Positions 36,109-45,446 of a DNA stretch of 64,000 bases are shown here, one piece after another. Numbering within the stretch: the stretch's first letter is position 1; each line of letters starts with the position of its first letter. The DNA lies in the NCBI RefSeq assembly GCF_009712605.1, contig NZ_WASO01000011.1:95302-159301 (forward strand). The letters run 5' to 3'. Below the pieces are notes generated by a model. That model saw only the letters and a list, made by a program, of their open reading frames with translations, had not been told where the DNA came from and made no database searches. The translations under genes were made by a program, and so were the position numbers. Source of the DNA: Paludibacter sp. (GTDB lineage: Bacteria > Bacteroidota > Bacteroidia > Bacteroidales > Paludibacteraceae).

Positions 36109-37928
36109 CAGAGGCTCAAATCAGGATGAAAATGCTTATAAATGATTGAAGCTCTTTTGCTTCCCACAATTTCGGTTATTTCATCATTTGAAGCCAATCT
36201 AAGTCGTTTTACGCTTTTGAAATGAGTCAGCAGCTCTTTTTTGCTTTTTTCTCCAATTCCGGGTATCGAATCCAGTTCCGAGCTCACCTGTGCTTTGCTT
36301 CTCCTGTTTCGGTGGTGAGTGATTCCGAATCGGTGAGCTTCATCTCGAAGTTGCTGAATCAATTTCAGGCTTTCTGAATTTTTGTCCAGGTAAAGCGGAA
36401 TAGGATCTTCAGCGAAATAGATTTCTTCCAACCGTTTTGCAATGCCGATTACTGTAATCCGGGCCGAGATGTCTAATTGACGAAGAGCGCTCATCGCCAT
36501 TCCAAGCTGACCTTTGCCTCCATCGATCACCACCAGTTGGGGTAGGGGAGTGCCTTCATCGAGCATCCTGCGGTAACGGCGGTACACCACCTCTTCCATC
36601 GACGCAAAATCGTTAGGTCCTTCAACCGTTTTGATATTGAAATGGCGATAGTCTTTTTTGGCAGGTTTGGCCTTTTTGAAAACGACACATGCAGCTACCG
36701 GATTTGTTCCCTGAATGTTTGAATTATCGAAACATTCGATATGCATTGGTAAATTGCTCATTTTAAGATCTTTTTGCAAAGTGTTGAGAATGCGCATCAT
36801 CCGATGGTCAGGGTTGAGCTTTTCTGCCTGCTTCAATTTTTCAAGTTTATATTCCCTTACATTTTGCATGGAAAGATCGAGCAATTTCTTTTTATCTCCA
36901 CGCGAAGGAATTGAACATGTTACGTTAGCTAATTCCAGATCGGGAAGAAATGGTACGAGTAATTGTTTTGTCCTACTCTTTAGTTTTGTTCTTAGCTCAA
37001 CGATGGCCATTGCCAGAATTTCTTCCTTCGGCTCATCCAGGCGTTTCGTATACTCAATGGTATATCCTTGAATGATAGAACCTTTTGAAATGCGTAAAAT
37101 GTTGATATAAGCTGATTTGTCGTCTTCGTCGTAAGCAAACACATCGTAATCATCCTGTGTAAGGGTAGTTACGATAGATTTTGACTTATAATTTTCAATT
37201 GCAGCGTATTTTTCCTTGATTATTTGCGCTTCCTCAAATTTTAATTCTGCAGCAAGAGCCTGCATTTGATTTTGCAAATAAGTTGAAATTGCGTTTACAT
37301 TTCCGTTAGCAATTTCCGCTACTTCCGAAATCATTTGTAGATACTCTGCTTCTGACTGCAGGCCTTCACACGGCCCTTTGCACTTGTGAATGTGATATTG
37401 CAGGCATACTTTGAACTTGCCGGATTTAATGTTTTCGTCCGATAAATTCAGCTTGCAGGTACGCAACGGATAAATTTCGCCAATAAATGAAAGCAGGACA
37501 TGAAGGGTAGATAGAGAACTAAAAGGCCCAAAATATCTTGCTCCGTTTTTGAAAATTTTGCGTGTTTTGAAAACTCTTGGAAACGGCTCGTTTGTGATAC
37601 AAAGCCAGGGATAACTTTTGTCATCCTTCAGCATTATGTTGTATCTGGGCTGGTGCTCCTTGATTAAATTGTTTTCCAAAAGTAAAGCATCCTCTTCCGT
37701 GTCAACTACAATATACTTTAGGGTCGCAATTTGCTTTACAAGGACAGATACTTTAGGGCTGTCGTGTTTTTTTGTAAAGTAAGAAGAGACTCGCTTTTTT
37801 AGATTCTTCGCTTTCCCTACGTAAATAATTTTACCGTCCTTATCGAAATACTGGTACACTCCCGGTTTTTCCGGAAGTGTACTAAGAATAAGTTGGAGAT
37901 TTTCTTTTATGTTAAGGCGTTCGTCCAT
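36108..37928 (-). CDS. uvrC: Excinuclease ABC subunit C
   Basis: The 606-residue nucleotide-excision-repair nuclease makes both incisions around damage with UvrB. It has the GIY-YIG domain (PEKPGVYQYFDKDGKIIYVGKAK), the cysteine-rich segment (CKLNLSDENIKSGKFKVCLQYH, CKGPCEG), the UvrB-binding UVR motif (AAELKFEEAQIIKEKY), the RNase H-like 3' half (ECFDNSNIQGTNPVAACVVF, LVVIDGGKGQL) and C-terminal HhH (SIPGIGEKSKKELLTHF). apt precedes it by 21 bases. Confidence 0.96.
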   Translation of the reverse strand: MDERLNIKENLQLILSTLPEKPGVYQYFDKDGKIIYVGKAKNLKKRVSSYFTKKHDSPKVSVLVKQIATLKYIVVDTEEDALLLENNLIKEHQPRYNIMLKDDKSYPWLCITNEPFPRVFKTRKIFKNGARYFGPFSSLSTLHVLLSFIGEIYPLRTCKLNLSDENIKSGKFKVCLQYHIHKCKGPCEGLQSEAEYLQMISEVAEIANGNVNAISTYLQNQMQALAAELKFEEAQIIKEKYAAIENYKSKSIVTTLTQDDYDVFAYDEDDKSAYINILRISKGSIIQGYTIEYTKRLDEPKEEILAMAIVELRTKLKSRTKQLLVPFLPDLELANVTCSIPSRGDKKKLLDLSMQNVREYKLEKLKQAEKLNPDHRMMRILNTLQKDLKMSNLPMHIECFDNSNIQGTNPVAACVVFKKAKPAKKDYRHFNIKTVEGPNDFASMEEVVYRRYRRMLDEGTPLPQLVVIDGGKGQLGMAMSALRQLDISARITVIGIAKRLEEIYFAEDPIPLYLDKNSESLKLIQQLRDEAHRFGITHHRNRRSKAQVSSELDSIPGIGEKSKKELLTHFKSVKRLRLASNDEITEIVGSKRASIIYKHFHPDLSL

Positions 37929-37949
37929 GCGTAGGGTAGGGGTGTGAAA

Positions 37950-38474
37950 TTAGAAATGTATGAGCGAATATACTTCATCAGCTTCTTCCAGTGTATCTCT
38001 TCCTTTTAGAAAATCGAGCTCAACAAGGCAATTTACATAGACAGTTTTTACTCCAAATTTTTTCACCAGGTTGTACGCGGCTTTCATTGTTCCTCCCGTA
38101 GCAAGCAAATCGTCGTGCAATAGGACAACGTCGTCGGCATTTAGAGCGTCTTTGTGGATCTGAATTATGTCAACTCCGTATTCTTTTGAATAACTTTCTT
38201 CAATTGTATCTGCCGGTAATTTTCCTTTTTTGCGAACGGGGACGAATCCTACTCCCAATTTTTCTGCAAGAATTGGGCCAGTAATAAAGCCTCTGGATTC
38301 AATTCCTACAATCTTTGTGAGACCCGTTTCTTTATATTTATCATACAACATGCTGGCAATTTCTTGTAAATCGTTGCCGTTTTTGAACACTGTTGTTAGA
38401 TCTTTGAACATAATGCCAGGGTGAGGAAAGTCTGGCACATCTCTGATTCCTGCTTTTATTCTTTCTAAACTCAT
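37950..38474 (-). CDS. apt: Adenine phosphoribosyltransferase
   Basis: Converts adenine and PRPP to AMP. From ATG 38474 (MSLERIKAGIRDVPDFPHPG) the protein is 174 residues, standard for Apt, with GIMFKDLTTVF, GIESRGFITG and the PRPP loop VVLLHDDLLATGGTMKAA. The open frame runs 22 codons further upstream through one of the parS palindromes, and that part is not coding. Confidence 0.94.
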   Translation of the reverse strand: MSLERIKAGIRDVPDFPHPGIMFKDLTTVFKNGNDLQEIASMLYDKYKETGLTKIVGIESRGFITGPILAEKLGVGFVPVRKKGKLPADTIEESYSKEYGVDIIQIHKDALNADDVVLLHDDLLATGGTMKAAYNLVKKFGVKTVYVNCLVELDFLKGRDTLEEADEVYSLIHF

Positions 38475-38487
38475 GAAATTTATGTTG

Positions 38488-38503
38488 TGTTCCACGTGGA
38501 ACA
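38488..38503. promoter_or_regulatory. parS chromosome-partition site, copy 1
   Basis: TGTTCCACGTGGAACA is a perfect 16-bp palindrome, identical in its core to Pseudomonas-type parS (GTTCCACGTGGAAC) and one change per half from the Bacillus GTTTCACGTGAAAC. ParB should bind here. It sits in the apt-mnmG gap, 71 bases from copy 2. Confidence 0.85.
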
Positions 38504-38558
38504 ATTTATATTTTTTAGTTTGCGATCCGATTTTTTGCAAATGTCCGCGTGAAATTTC

Positions 38559-38574
38559 CGTTCCACGTGGAACA
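38559..38574. promoter_or_regulatory. parS chromosome-partition site, copy 2
   Basis: CGTTCCACGTGGAACA contains the same perfect 14-bp core. It ends 5 bases from the mnmG stop codon. Two ParB sites in one gap beside mnmG (gidA) is typical of the origin-proximal domain. Confidence 0.85.
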
Positions 38575-38579
38575 AATGG

Positions 38580-40454
38580 CTATCTTCCCAGAAGAACCAG
38601 GAGAATATTGATGTCGCTCGGCGAAATTCCTGAAATACGGCTTGCTTGTCCGATGGTTTCGGGATTTATTTTCGCAAGCTTTTGCCTGGCTTCTGTTGAA
38701 AGCGACAAAATTGTAGAATAATCGAATTTGTCTTTGATTTTAATATGTTCGAGGCGTTGAAGCTTTTCTGCTATTGTTTTTTCGCGTTCGATATAGCCCT
38801 GATATTTTAGTGTTATTTCAGCAGCTTCTACAACCTCTTGTTGCTGGTTTTTTATTTCCGAAATCTTTGATTTTAGAGATGAAATCTGATCAGAAAGTTC
38901 TGAAATAGTTATTTGAGGTCTTAAAACAAGATCAAGCAATTTTACTGTTTGTCGTACCGGCGAGGATCCGATTTGTTCGAGATAATTGTTGATTTCATCA
39001 GGCTTTACTGATGTTTCGCGAATAAAGCTGATAAGATTGTCTCTGTTCGCTTTTTTCTCGATGAGTTCGTAGTATCGTTCTTTGGAAGCAAGTCCGAGCT
39101 GGTACGATTTTTCTGTAAGGCGAATGTCTGCATCGTCCTGGCGAAGGAGAATGCGATATTCGGCACGCGAAGTGAACATACGGTAGGGCTCATCTACCCC
39201 TTTTGTTACCAAATCATCGATGAGAACGCCAATGTAGGCTTCGTCTCTACCTAATACAAACGGTTCACCGCCGTGACATGCAATATGTGCATTAATGCCG
39301 GCAATCAAACCTTGTCCTGCAGCTTCCTCATATCCGGTAGTTCCATTGATTTGACCGGCGAAAAAGAGGTTTTTTATCAGTTTCGTTTCTAACGAATGTT
39401 TCAGTTGGGTAGGGGGGAAGAAATCGTACTCGATAGCATAACCCGGCCGATAAATACGTACATTTTCGAAACCTTCAATGGTGTGCAGTGCATTTATCTG
39501 AACGTCGATGGGAAGAGATGACGAAAAACCGTTCAGGTAATATTCCTGCGTATTTGCTCCTTCCGGTTCTAAAAATAGCTGGTGACGTTCTTTATCTGCA
39601 AAAGTGACAATTTTTGTTTCAATACTGGGGCAATAGCGTGGCCCGATACTTTTTATTTGTCCGTTGAAAAGAGGAGAAAATTCTAATCCGCCACGAAGAA
39701 TGTCGTGCGTTTTTTCATTGGTGTAGGTAATCCAGCAACTACATTGCGGAAGTTCTCTTTTTGACGATGAAAGGTAAGAAAATTTGTGGAAATCATCGTC
39801 GCCGTCTTGTTGTCCCATTTTTGAAAAATCAACGGAACGACCGTCGATTCTGACCGGTGTGCCGGTCTTCATGCGTCCGGCAGTGAAGCCTAATTCCACC
39901 AAACTTTCGGTTAATCCTTTCGCAGCCGGTTCGGCAATGCGTCCACCGGGAATTTGTTTTGCCCCGAAATGGAGCAGACCGTTGAGAAAAGTTCCGTTTG
40001 TGAGCACTACACTCTTTGCAAATATCTCAACACCCAAACTCGTTTTTACGCCGCAAATCTGGTCTTGTTGTGTTATCACTTCAAGAACCTGATCCTGCCA
40101 GATGTCAAGATTTTTTGTGTTTTCAACGATATTTCTCCATTCTATGATAAATTGCTGGCGGTCGTTTTGCGTGCGGGGGCTCCACATGGCCGGTCCTTTT
40201 GAACGGTTAAGTAGTCGGAACTGGATCGCAGTTTTGTCGGCGACGATACCGGTGAATCCTCCCAATGCATCAATCTCTCTTACAATTTGTCCTTTTGCTA
40301 TTCCTCCAACTGCAGGATTACAACTCATTTGTGCTATTTTGTTCATGTCCATTGTTATCAGCAATGTTTTTGAACCAAGATTGGCTGCCGCACAAGCAGC
40401 TTCGCAACCGGCATGTCCGGCGCCTACCACGATAACGTCGTATTGTAAAGTCAT
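38580..40454 (-). CDS. mnmG: tRNA uridine 5-carboxymethylaminomethyl modification enzyme, FAD subunit
   Basis: With MnmE, this builds the cmnm5 group on tRNA U34. The 624-residue protein begins with a dinucleotide fold VIVVGAGHAGCEAACAAANLG and contains MSCNPAVGGIAKGQIVREIDALGG, GTFLNGLLHFG, RMKTGTPVRID, FFAGQINGTTGYEEAAGQG and FTSRAEYRILLRQDDADIRL. mnmA for the s2 part of the same nucleotide lies 12 kb away. In many bacteria mnmG flanks parAB near oriC; here it flanks parS. Confidence 0.96.
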   Translation of the reverse strand: MTLQYDVIVVGAGHAGCEAACAAANLGSKTLLITMDMNKIAQMSCNPAVGGIAKGQIVREIDALGGFTGIVADKTAIQFRLLNRSKGPAMWSPRTQNDRQQFIIEWRNIVENTKNLDIWQDQVLEVITQQDQICGVKTSLGVEIFAKSVVLTNGTFLNGLLHFGAKQIPGGRIAEPAAKGLTESLVELGFTAGRMKTGTPVRIDGRSVDFSKMGQQDGDDDFHKFSYLSSSKRELPQCSCWITYTNEKTHDILRGGLEFSPLFNGQIKSIGPRYCPSIETKIVTFADKERHQLFLEPEGANTQEYYLNGFSSSLPIDVQINALHTIEGFENVRIYRPGYAIEYDFFPPTQLKHSLETKLIKNLFFAGQINGTTGYEEAAGQGLIAGINAHIACHGGEPFVLGRDEAYIGVLIDDLVTKGVDEPYRMFTSRAEYRILLRQDDADIRLTEKSYQLGLASKERYYELIEKKANRDNLISFIRETSVKPDEINNYLEQIGSSPVRQTVKLLDLVLRPQITISELSDQISSLKSKISEIKNQQQEVVEAAEITLKYQGYIEREKTIAEKLQRLEHIKIKDKFDYSTILSLSTEARQKLAKINPETIGQASRISGISPSDINILLVLLGR

Positions 40455-40764
40455 TTGATTTATATTCAGTTATAACCTGCAAAATTACAAAAAATATACC
40501 GTCACCCTGCGTTACTATTTTCAGTGGCATTTTCTTGTTTATCTATATACAATTGAATAAATGAGTGTGTTATATAATAATGAACTCTTTTTATCGTTCA
40601 TGGAATGCGGCTTCTTGCTTTATTCTTTTGAAGTTTTATGAAATTAAATAGCTGTATTACAAATAAATAATAATTTGGATATATTTACTGCCAAAACTTT
40701 TGAAGCCGAAATGAAAATAAAAAAAATCATGTACTTTTGTTCTTCTAATTTGAAATCCAACGAT
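40455..40764. other. Divergent intergenic region between mnmG and the outer-membrane protein gene
   Basis: A 310-base AT-rich gap. On the minus strand TAATTTTG (40480-40487) may be the mnmG -7. On the plus strand TACTTTTG (40732-40739) lies 25 bases before the next gene. The open reading frame starting at 40675 runs through this promoter and is not considered coding. Nothing else was recognised. Confidence 0.5.
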
Positions 40765-41613
40765 ATGGTGAAATTCAGAGCAAAGACTATACTGTTTTTT
40801 GTCTTATTGTCGCTTACATCCATTTTTGCCCAGGAACCCAAAAACACGATTACGAGTGGTGGCTGGTCGTTGGGTATCGGAGGTGTAAGTGTTCATGATG
40901 AGTATTTATCGCCTTTGGTTTATACGGGAACTCTGTTTAGAGCCGATTACGAATCAATGCGTTTTATCTCTGATTCGAACAATAAGGTTTCTTTGCAGCG
41001 GACGCTTATGGTTTCGGGTGGAATGACGGATAATGAGGCGAAGACAAACTCAATTTTTTATCTTGCTTTGCGCCCCGGAATTGGTGTTCATTACCATTTT
41101 CGTCCCGTGACGAATCTGAAGATTCTGGTGGGGGGTGTTTGGGATGTTTTCTTTGCCAGCAAGTATAGTTTTAATAACGGGAATAATCCATATTCGGCCG
41201 ATATTTCAACTCAATTAAATGCTTCTGCAATAGCACAATATACCATGAATATCAAGAAATTTCAGGTTATATTTCGATATTCAACGCGGTCTCCTCTGGC
41301 AGGAGTGATGTTTGTGCCGGAATACGGATCCTCTTATTATGAGATGTTTACGTTGGGTAAGCTTGGAAATGCCATCCATTTTGCATCGCTAAACAATTCA
41401 TTTGCGTGGAATAGCAGTTTATCTGCCGACCTTATGTTTAAGCGGATGATTCTAAGATTATCATATACCCATGATTATGAAAAGCATCACGCCAATTCTT
41501 TGCATTTTGAGTCGATGCAAAATGTTTTTTCGATAGGAACTGTGATAAATTTTTCGACGTTTGACCGGGGAAAGCGTAAAGCTCCAGCCTCATATAACGA
41601 TATAAACAAGTAA
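40765..41613 (+). CDS. Putative outer-membrane beta-barrel protein, unknown function
   Basis: From ATG 40765 the 282-residue product has a signal peptide (AKTILFFVLLSLTSIFAQ) and alternating amphipathic strands with many aromatic ends (MILRLSYTHDYEKHH, QVIFRYSTRSPLAGVMFVPEYG). It resembles uncharacterised Bacteroidales exported proteins (possibly DUF3316), but I cannot confirm the family. The S41 peptidase gene starts 9 bases downstream, so they are cotranscribed. Confidence 0.6.
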   Translation: MVKFRAKTILFFVLLSLTSIFAQEPKNTITSGGWSLGIGGVSVHDEYLSPLVYTGTLFRADYESMRFISDSNNKVSLQRTLMVSGGMTDNEAKTNSIFYLALRPGIGVHYHFRPVTNLKILVGGVWDVFFASKYSFNNGNNPYSADISTQLNASAIAQYTMNIKKFQVIFRYSTRSPLAGVMFVPEYGSSYYEMFTLGKLGNAIHFASLNNSFAWNSSLSADLMFKRMILRLSYTHDYEKHHANSLHFESMQNVFSIGTVINFSTFDRGKRKAPASYNDINK

Positions 41614-41622
41614 ATTCCGGTC

Positions 41623-42663
41623 ATGCGACAGATACTGATTTTAATAATAGCCATTAGCTTTGCATCTTGTAAGATGTCGGTAGACGAACCATCGAATATC
41701 AACGATTACAAGACAAATTTTGAGGCTCTCTGGAAGATAATGGACGACCATTATTGCTATTTTACGTATAAAAAGATCAACTGGGATTCTATTGGAAATG
41801 TTTACAGAGCCAAACTTCAACGTTCAGATACTCTCAATTACATCCAGTTCTTCAGAATTTGTGGCAATATGCTTTCAGAATTGAAGGATGGGCACGTTAA
41901 TCTGGTCTCGTCGTTTGATGTGGCACGTTACTGGAAATGGTACTTAGATTATCCCGATAATTTCAGTTCAACTATTTTGTACAGCGACCGTTATCTGGGA
42001 AAGAATTATTACATTGCAGGTGGTTTTAAGTACAATGTTTTGCCGAAATCGGCCATCGGATATATTTATTACGGCGATTTCTCTGACGGGTTTTCCGGTG
42101 CCAATCTTTCATATGCAATTGGCATGTTAGGGAACTGTCAGGGATTAATTATTGATGTTCGTAACAATGGGGGAGGGATGTTGACCTATGCCGAGGACAT
42201 TGCTTCCAGGTTTACCACACAATCGTTGACTTACGGTTATATCCGGCATAAAACAGGTACTGGTCATGACCAATTTTCATCCCCGATTGCTCAAACCCTG
42301 ACTCCGTTTTCAACCAGTTCAATAGCAACGAATTGGGTGAAAAAGCCAGTGGTGGTTCTGACAAACCGTTCTTGTTACAGTGCAACGAATGATTTTGTTT
42401 GTATTATGAAGCAACTGCCTAATGTGGTGATTATCGGAGATCAGACCGGCGGCGGTGGTGGACTTCCGATGAATAGTGAGCTGCCTAACGGATGGATGGT
42501 CAGATATTCGGCATGCCCGATGTACGATGCTGACATGAATAATATCGAATTCGGGATTTCACCGGATATTAAAGTAGATATGAGCCCGGCAGATATTGCC
42601 AAAGGGATTGACACCATTATTGAATCTGCAATTACTTATTTGAAACAACATAAAGTAAATTAA
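41623..42663 (+). CDS. S41-family serine peptidase lipoprotein
   Basis: A 346-residue protein with a lipoprotein signal (ILILIIAISFASCKM; lipobox Cys16), an N-terminal Tricorn/C1-like helical domain (FEALWKIMDDHYCYFTYKKINW), and the tail-specific protease core GLIIDVRNNGGGML, KPVVVLTNRSCYSATNDFVCIMK with the catalytic Ser, and IIGDQTGGGGGLP. Members degrade periplasmic or extracellular proteins. No PDZ domain is obvious. It shares a transcript with the putative outer-membrane barrel gene upstream. Confidence 0.85.
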   Translation: MRQILILIIAISFASCKMSVDEPSNINDYKTNFEALWKIMDDHYCYFTYKKINWDSIGNVYRAKLQRSDTLNYIQFFRICGNMLSELKDGHVNLVSSFDVARYWKWYLDYPDNFSSTILYSDRYLGKNYYIAGGFKYNVLPKSAIGYIYYGDFSDGFSGANLSYAIGMLGNCQGLIIDVRNNGGGMLTYAEDIASRFTTQSLTYGYIRHKTGTGHDQFSSPIAQTLTPFSTSSIATNWVKKPVVVLTNRSCYSATNDFVCIMKQLPNVVIIGDQTGGGGGLPMNSELPNGWMVRYSACPMYDADMNNIEFGISPDIKVDMSPADIAKGIDTIIESAITYLKQHKVN

Positions 42664-42680
42664 CCATTTATTCAAACAAT

Positions 42681-44147
42681 ATGGAAAAGAATCGTGCCAT
42701 CGAACAGTTACAGCCGGTAGCTGTATGGCAAAATTTCAAAGCGTTAACTCAAATTCCACGTCCTTCGGGGAAGCGTGATCTGATAACAAAGTATCTGGTA
42801 GATTTTGGCAAAAATCTTGGGTTAGAGTCTTTTGAAGATGAAGCCGGAAATGTCATTATCCGTAAGCCGGCAACTCCGGGTTTGGAAAAACTGAAAGGTG
42901 TTGTGCTTCAGGCTCACATGGATATGGTTCCTCAGAAAAATGCAGCCGTGGCGCATGATTTTGAGAAAGATCCTATCGACGCATTTGTTGATGGCGAGTG
43001 GGTACGAGCCAACCAGACCACACTGGGAGCCGACAATGGCATTGGTGTGGCTTCGGCATTAGCTGTGCTACAAGCGAAGGATTTAACTCATGGCCCTGTA
43101 GAAGTGCTGATTACAGCTGATGAAGAAACCGGAATGTTTGGTGCTGTAGGTTTGAAAAACGGAACTTTGAAAGGCGAAGTATTGCTTAATCTCGACTCTG
43201 AAGACGAAGGTGAACTGTATGTGGGTTGTGCAGGCGGTATAAATGCTCACATTTCTTTTGCATATAAAGAAGAGCCTGTTTATCATGGCGATGTAGCCTA
43301 TAAGATCAGTCTTACAGGCCTGAAGGGCGGACACTCCGGATTGGATATTAATCTCGGCCGTGCCAACGCCAATAAATTGCTTTTCCGCTTACTGAAATAT
43401 TTAGTTTCTTCGTTCGAAGCGCGTCTTGCATCGATAGAAGGAGGAAATCTCCGCAATGCCATTCCTCGTGAGGCATTTGCCGTGGTGACTGTTCCGGAAG
43501 AAGGTCAGGACGATCTTCTGGAGGCTATTTCCGAAATGGAAGCGATTTTCAAATCGGAATATGCTTCGGTTGAACCTGATTTGAAGATTATTGCCGAAGA
43601 GGTTGAACTTCCGGAAGGAATGTTACCAGAATTTGTTCAGGATGACCTGATTAACGGTATAACTGCTTGTCCGAACGGCGTGTTACGCTTTGTGCCCGAA
43701 ATGCCTGAGGTGGTAGAAACATCCACTAACCTTGCAATTGTAAAATCGGATGGTTCGCATGTAGAAGTAGCTTGTCTGGTAAGAAGTTCGGTAGAATCAA
43801 TGAAAGAAGAACTTTGCTCGATGATTGAGAGCGTTTTCTCTCTGGCGGGAGCAAAAGTTGAATTCTCAGGAGGTTATCCCGGATGGCAACCTCATTTCGA
43901 TTCTCCGATCCTGAAGGTGATGTCGCAGGTTTATGCCGATAAATTTGGGAATACTCCCGAAATTAAAGTAATTCATGCCGGATTGGAATGCGGAATTATC
44001 GGTTCTGCCGTTCCCGGACTGGATATGATTTCATTCGGACCAACCATTCGTCACCCGCATTCACCTGATGAAAAGGTGAACATTGCCACTGTAGCTAAGT
44101 TCTGGGATTATCTGACCGCTGTTTTGAAAGCGATCCCCGCAAAATGA
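42681..44147 (+). CDS. pepD: Aminoacyl-histidine dipeptidase (PepD), M20 family
   Basis: The 488-residue zinc dipeptidase cleaves X-His dipeptides such as carnosine. Metal-site motifs: VVLQAHMDMVPQ, TLGADNGIGVA, ITADEETGMFGA, NLDSEDEGELYVGCAGG, and KVIHAGLECGIIG with FGPTIRHPHSPDEKV near the C-terminus. The lid domain contains KGGHSGLDINLGRANANKLL. The gene follows the S41 peptidase by 17 bases, possibly in one peptide-use operon. Confidence 0.93.
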   Translation: MEKNRAIEQLQPVAVWQNFKALTQIPRPSGKRDLITKYLVDFGKNLGLESFEDEAGNVIIRKPATPGLEKLKGVVLQAHMDMVPQKNAAVAHDFEKDPIDAFVDGEWVRANQTTLGADNGIGVASALAVLQAKDLTHGPVEVLITADEETGMFGAVGLKNGTLKGEVLLNLDSEDEGELYVGCAGGINAHISFAYKEEPVYHGDVAYKISLTGLKGGHSGLDINLGRANANKLLFRLLKYLVSSFEARLASIEGGNLRNAIPREAFAVVTVPEEGQDDLLEAISEMEAIFKSEYASVEPDLKIIAEEVELPEGMLPEFVQDDLINGITACPNGVLRFVPEMPEVVETSTNLAIVKSDGSHVEVACLVRSSVESMKEELCSMIESVFSLAGAKVEFSGGYPGWQPHFDSPILKVMSQVYADKFGNTPEIKVIHAGLECGIIGSAVPGLDMISFGPTIRHPHSPDEKVNIATVAKFWDYLTAVLKAIPAK

Positions 44148-44163
44148 TCTTGAAAAATAATTG

Positions 44164-44811
44164 ATGGAAAGTGGAATGAACGTCTGGATGTCAGTTGCTT
44201 ATCTGGCTCCTTTGCATTATTATGCCCGAATGCTGTCGGCACGAAATGTATTTATCGAGCAGCATGATAACTATCTGAAACAGACTTACCGTAACCGTTG
44301 CCAAATCGTAACGGGAAACGGTGTCATTCCACTTTCCATTCCTGTTGATAAAGGAGAGAGTGTGAAATGTCTTTCCCGCGACATTCGCCTTTCTTCTCAC
44401 ACCGACTGGCAAACACTCCATTGGCGCTCGCTGGTGGCAGCTTACAATTCATCCCCGTTTTTCGAATATTATACAGACGATCTTCTCCCGTTTTATGAGA
44501 AAAAATGGGATTTCCTGTTCGATTTCAATATCAGCATCCAGTCAAAAATTCTGGAACTGATTGATGCTGAAATTACTGTCGGATTTACTGACGACTATAA
44601 AACTGCGTTCGGAGAAGGAGAGTTGGATCTTCGTGAAGGGATACACCCAAAAAAAATGCCGGAATCAGAAGATCCGGCATATAGAGTTGTTCCTTACTAT
44701 CAGGTATTTGATCAGAAATTCGGATTTATTCCCAACATGAGCATTGTTGATTTACTGTTCAATATGGGCCCCGAGTCGAAAGAAGTCCTGAAAAAGATGA
44801 TTGTGTTGTAA
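44164..44811 (+). CDS. WbqC-family protein
   Basis: The 215-residue product contains the WbqC-like pattern YLAPLHYYARML, VFIEQHDNYLKQTYRNRCQI, GVIPLSIPVDKG and HWRSLVAAYNSSPFFEYY. The family was named from O-antigen clusters; its reaction is not known. The reading could start at TTG 44161, ATG 44164 or ATG 44176; the first ATG is chosen. It starts 16 bases after pepD. Confidence 0.85.
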   Translation: MESGMNVWMSVAYLAPLHYYARMLSARNVFIEQHDNYLKQTYRNRCQIVTGNGVIPLSIPVDKGESVKCLSRDIRLSSHTDWQTLHWRSLVAAYNSSPFFEYYTDDLLPFYEKKWDFLFDFNISIQSKILELIDAEITVGFTDDYKTAFGEGELDLREGIHPKKMPESEDPAYRVVPYYQVFDQKFGFIPNMSIVDLLFNMGPESKEVLKKMIVL

Positions 44812-44821
44812 TTGCCGATAC

Positions 44822-45226
44822 CTATTTACGTTCGTGCAACGCGATAGAATCGTTAGGTGTTGACATAGCATCAGCAGCGTCAATTTTGGATATTTCGACG
44901 GGAGCAATGCCAAAACGCACGATATCTATCTCTTTTGCAGCTGCATAAGAGAGATCGATGATTAGATTACGGCGATGAGGACCACGGTCGGTCACTTTTA
45001 CTATTACTTCTTTGTTGTTTTTTGGATTTCGCACTTTTAATAACGTTCCCAGCGGGTAAGTGCGATGAGCGCATGTCAGACTGTCTTTGTTATATCTGCT
45101 ACCATCAGAAGTTCTACGTCCATGCATTTTTTTGTTGTAATAAGTTGCATTTCCGTGCTCCTGGGCATATGAGAATCCTACGCTGAATAGAATGAAAAGA
45201 AGCAGTAGTCGTATGGTTAGTTTCAT
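44822..45226 (-). CDS. rlpA: RlpA-like septal ring lytic transglycosylase
   Basis: From ATG 45226 (MKLTIRLLLLFILFSVGFSYA, signal peptide) the 134-residue protein is a single DPBB domain: GNATYYNKKMHGRRTSDGSRYN, LTCAHRTYPLGTLLKVRNP, VKVTDRGPHRRNLIIDLSYAAA. The conserved His of the RlpA active site (AHRTYPLGT) and the catalytic Asp (TDRGP) are present. There is no SPOR domain, so septal targeting must differ from E. coli. It acts on glycan strands lacking peptides. Confidence 0.88.
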   Translation of the reverse strand: MKLTIRLLLLFILFSVGFSYAQEHGNATYYNKKMHGRRTSDGSRYNKDSLTCAHRTYPLGTLLKVRNPKNNKEVIVKVTDRGPHRRNLIIDLSYAAAKEIDIVRFGIAPVEISKIDAADAMSTPNDSIALHERK

Positions 45227-45446
45227 TGTCTTGGTGGGTGACTGGCAGCATCTGATACAAGTAAGAGAGACTGCCTGATTACCTCTTTTTTTCGGGCAAA
45301 AGAGAATAGCCAAACGATTTAGATTTACAAATTAAGCAATTTTATTCGGATTTCCGGCAATTTTCTCCTCTATATTTCCAGTTTCTCAGGGTTTATTATC
45401 GTTTATTTGGTAAATATGTTAAACAAATATGGCTTATTTCGTTCTT

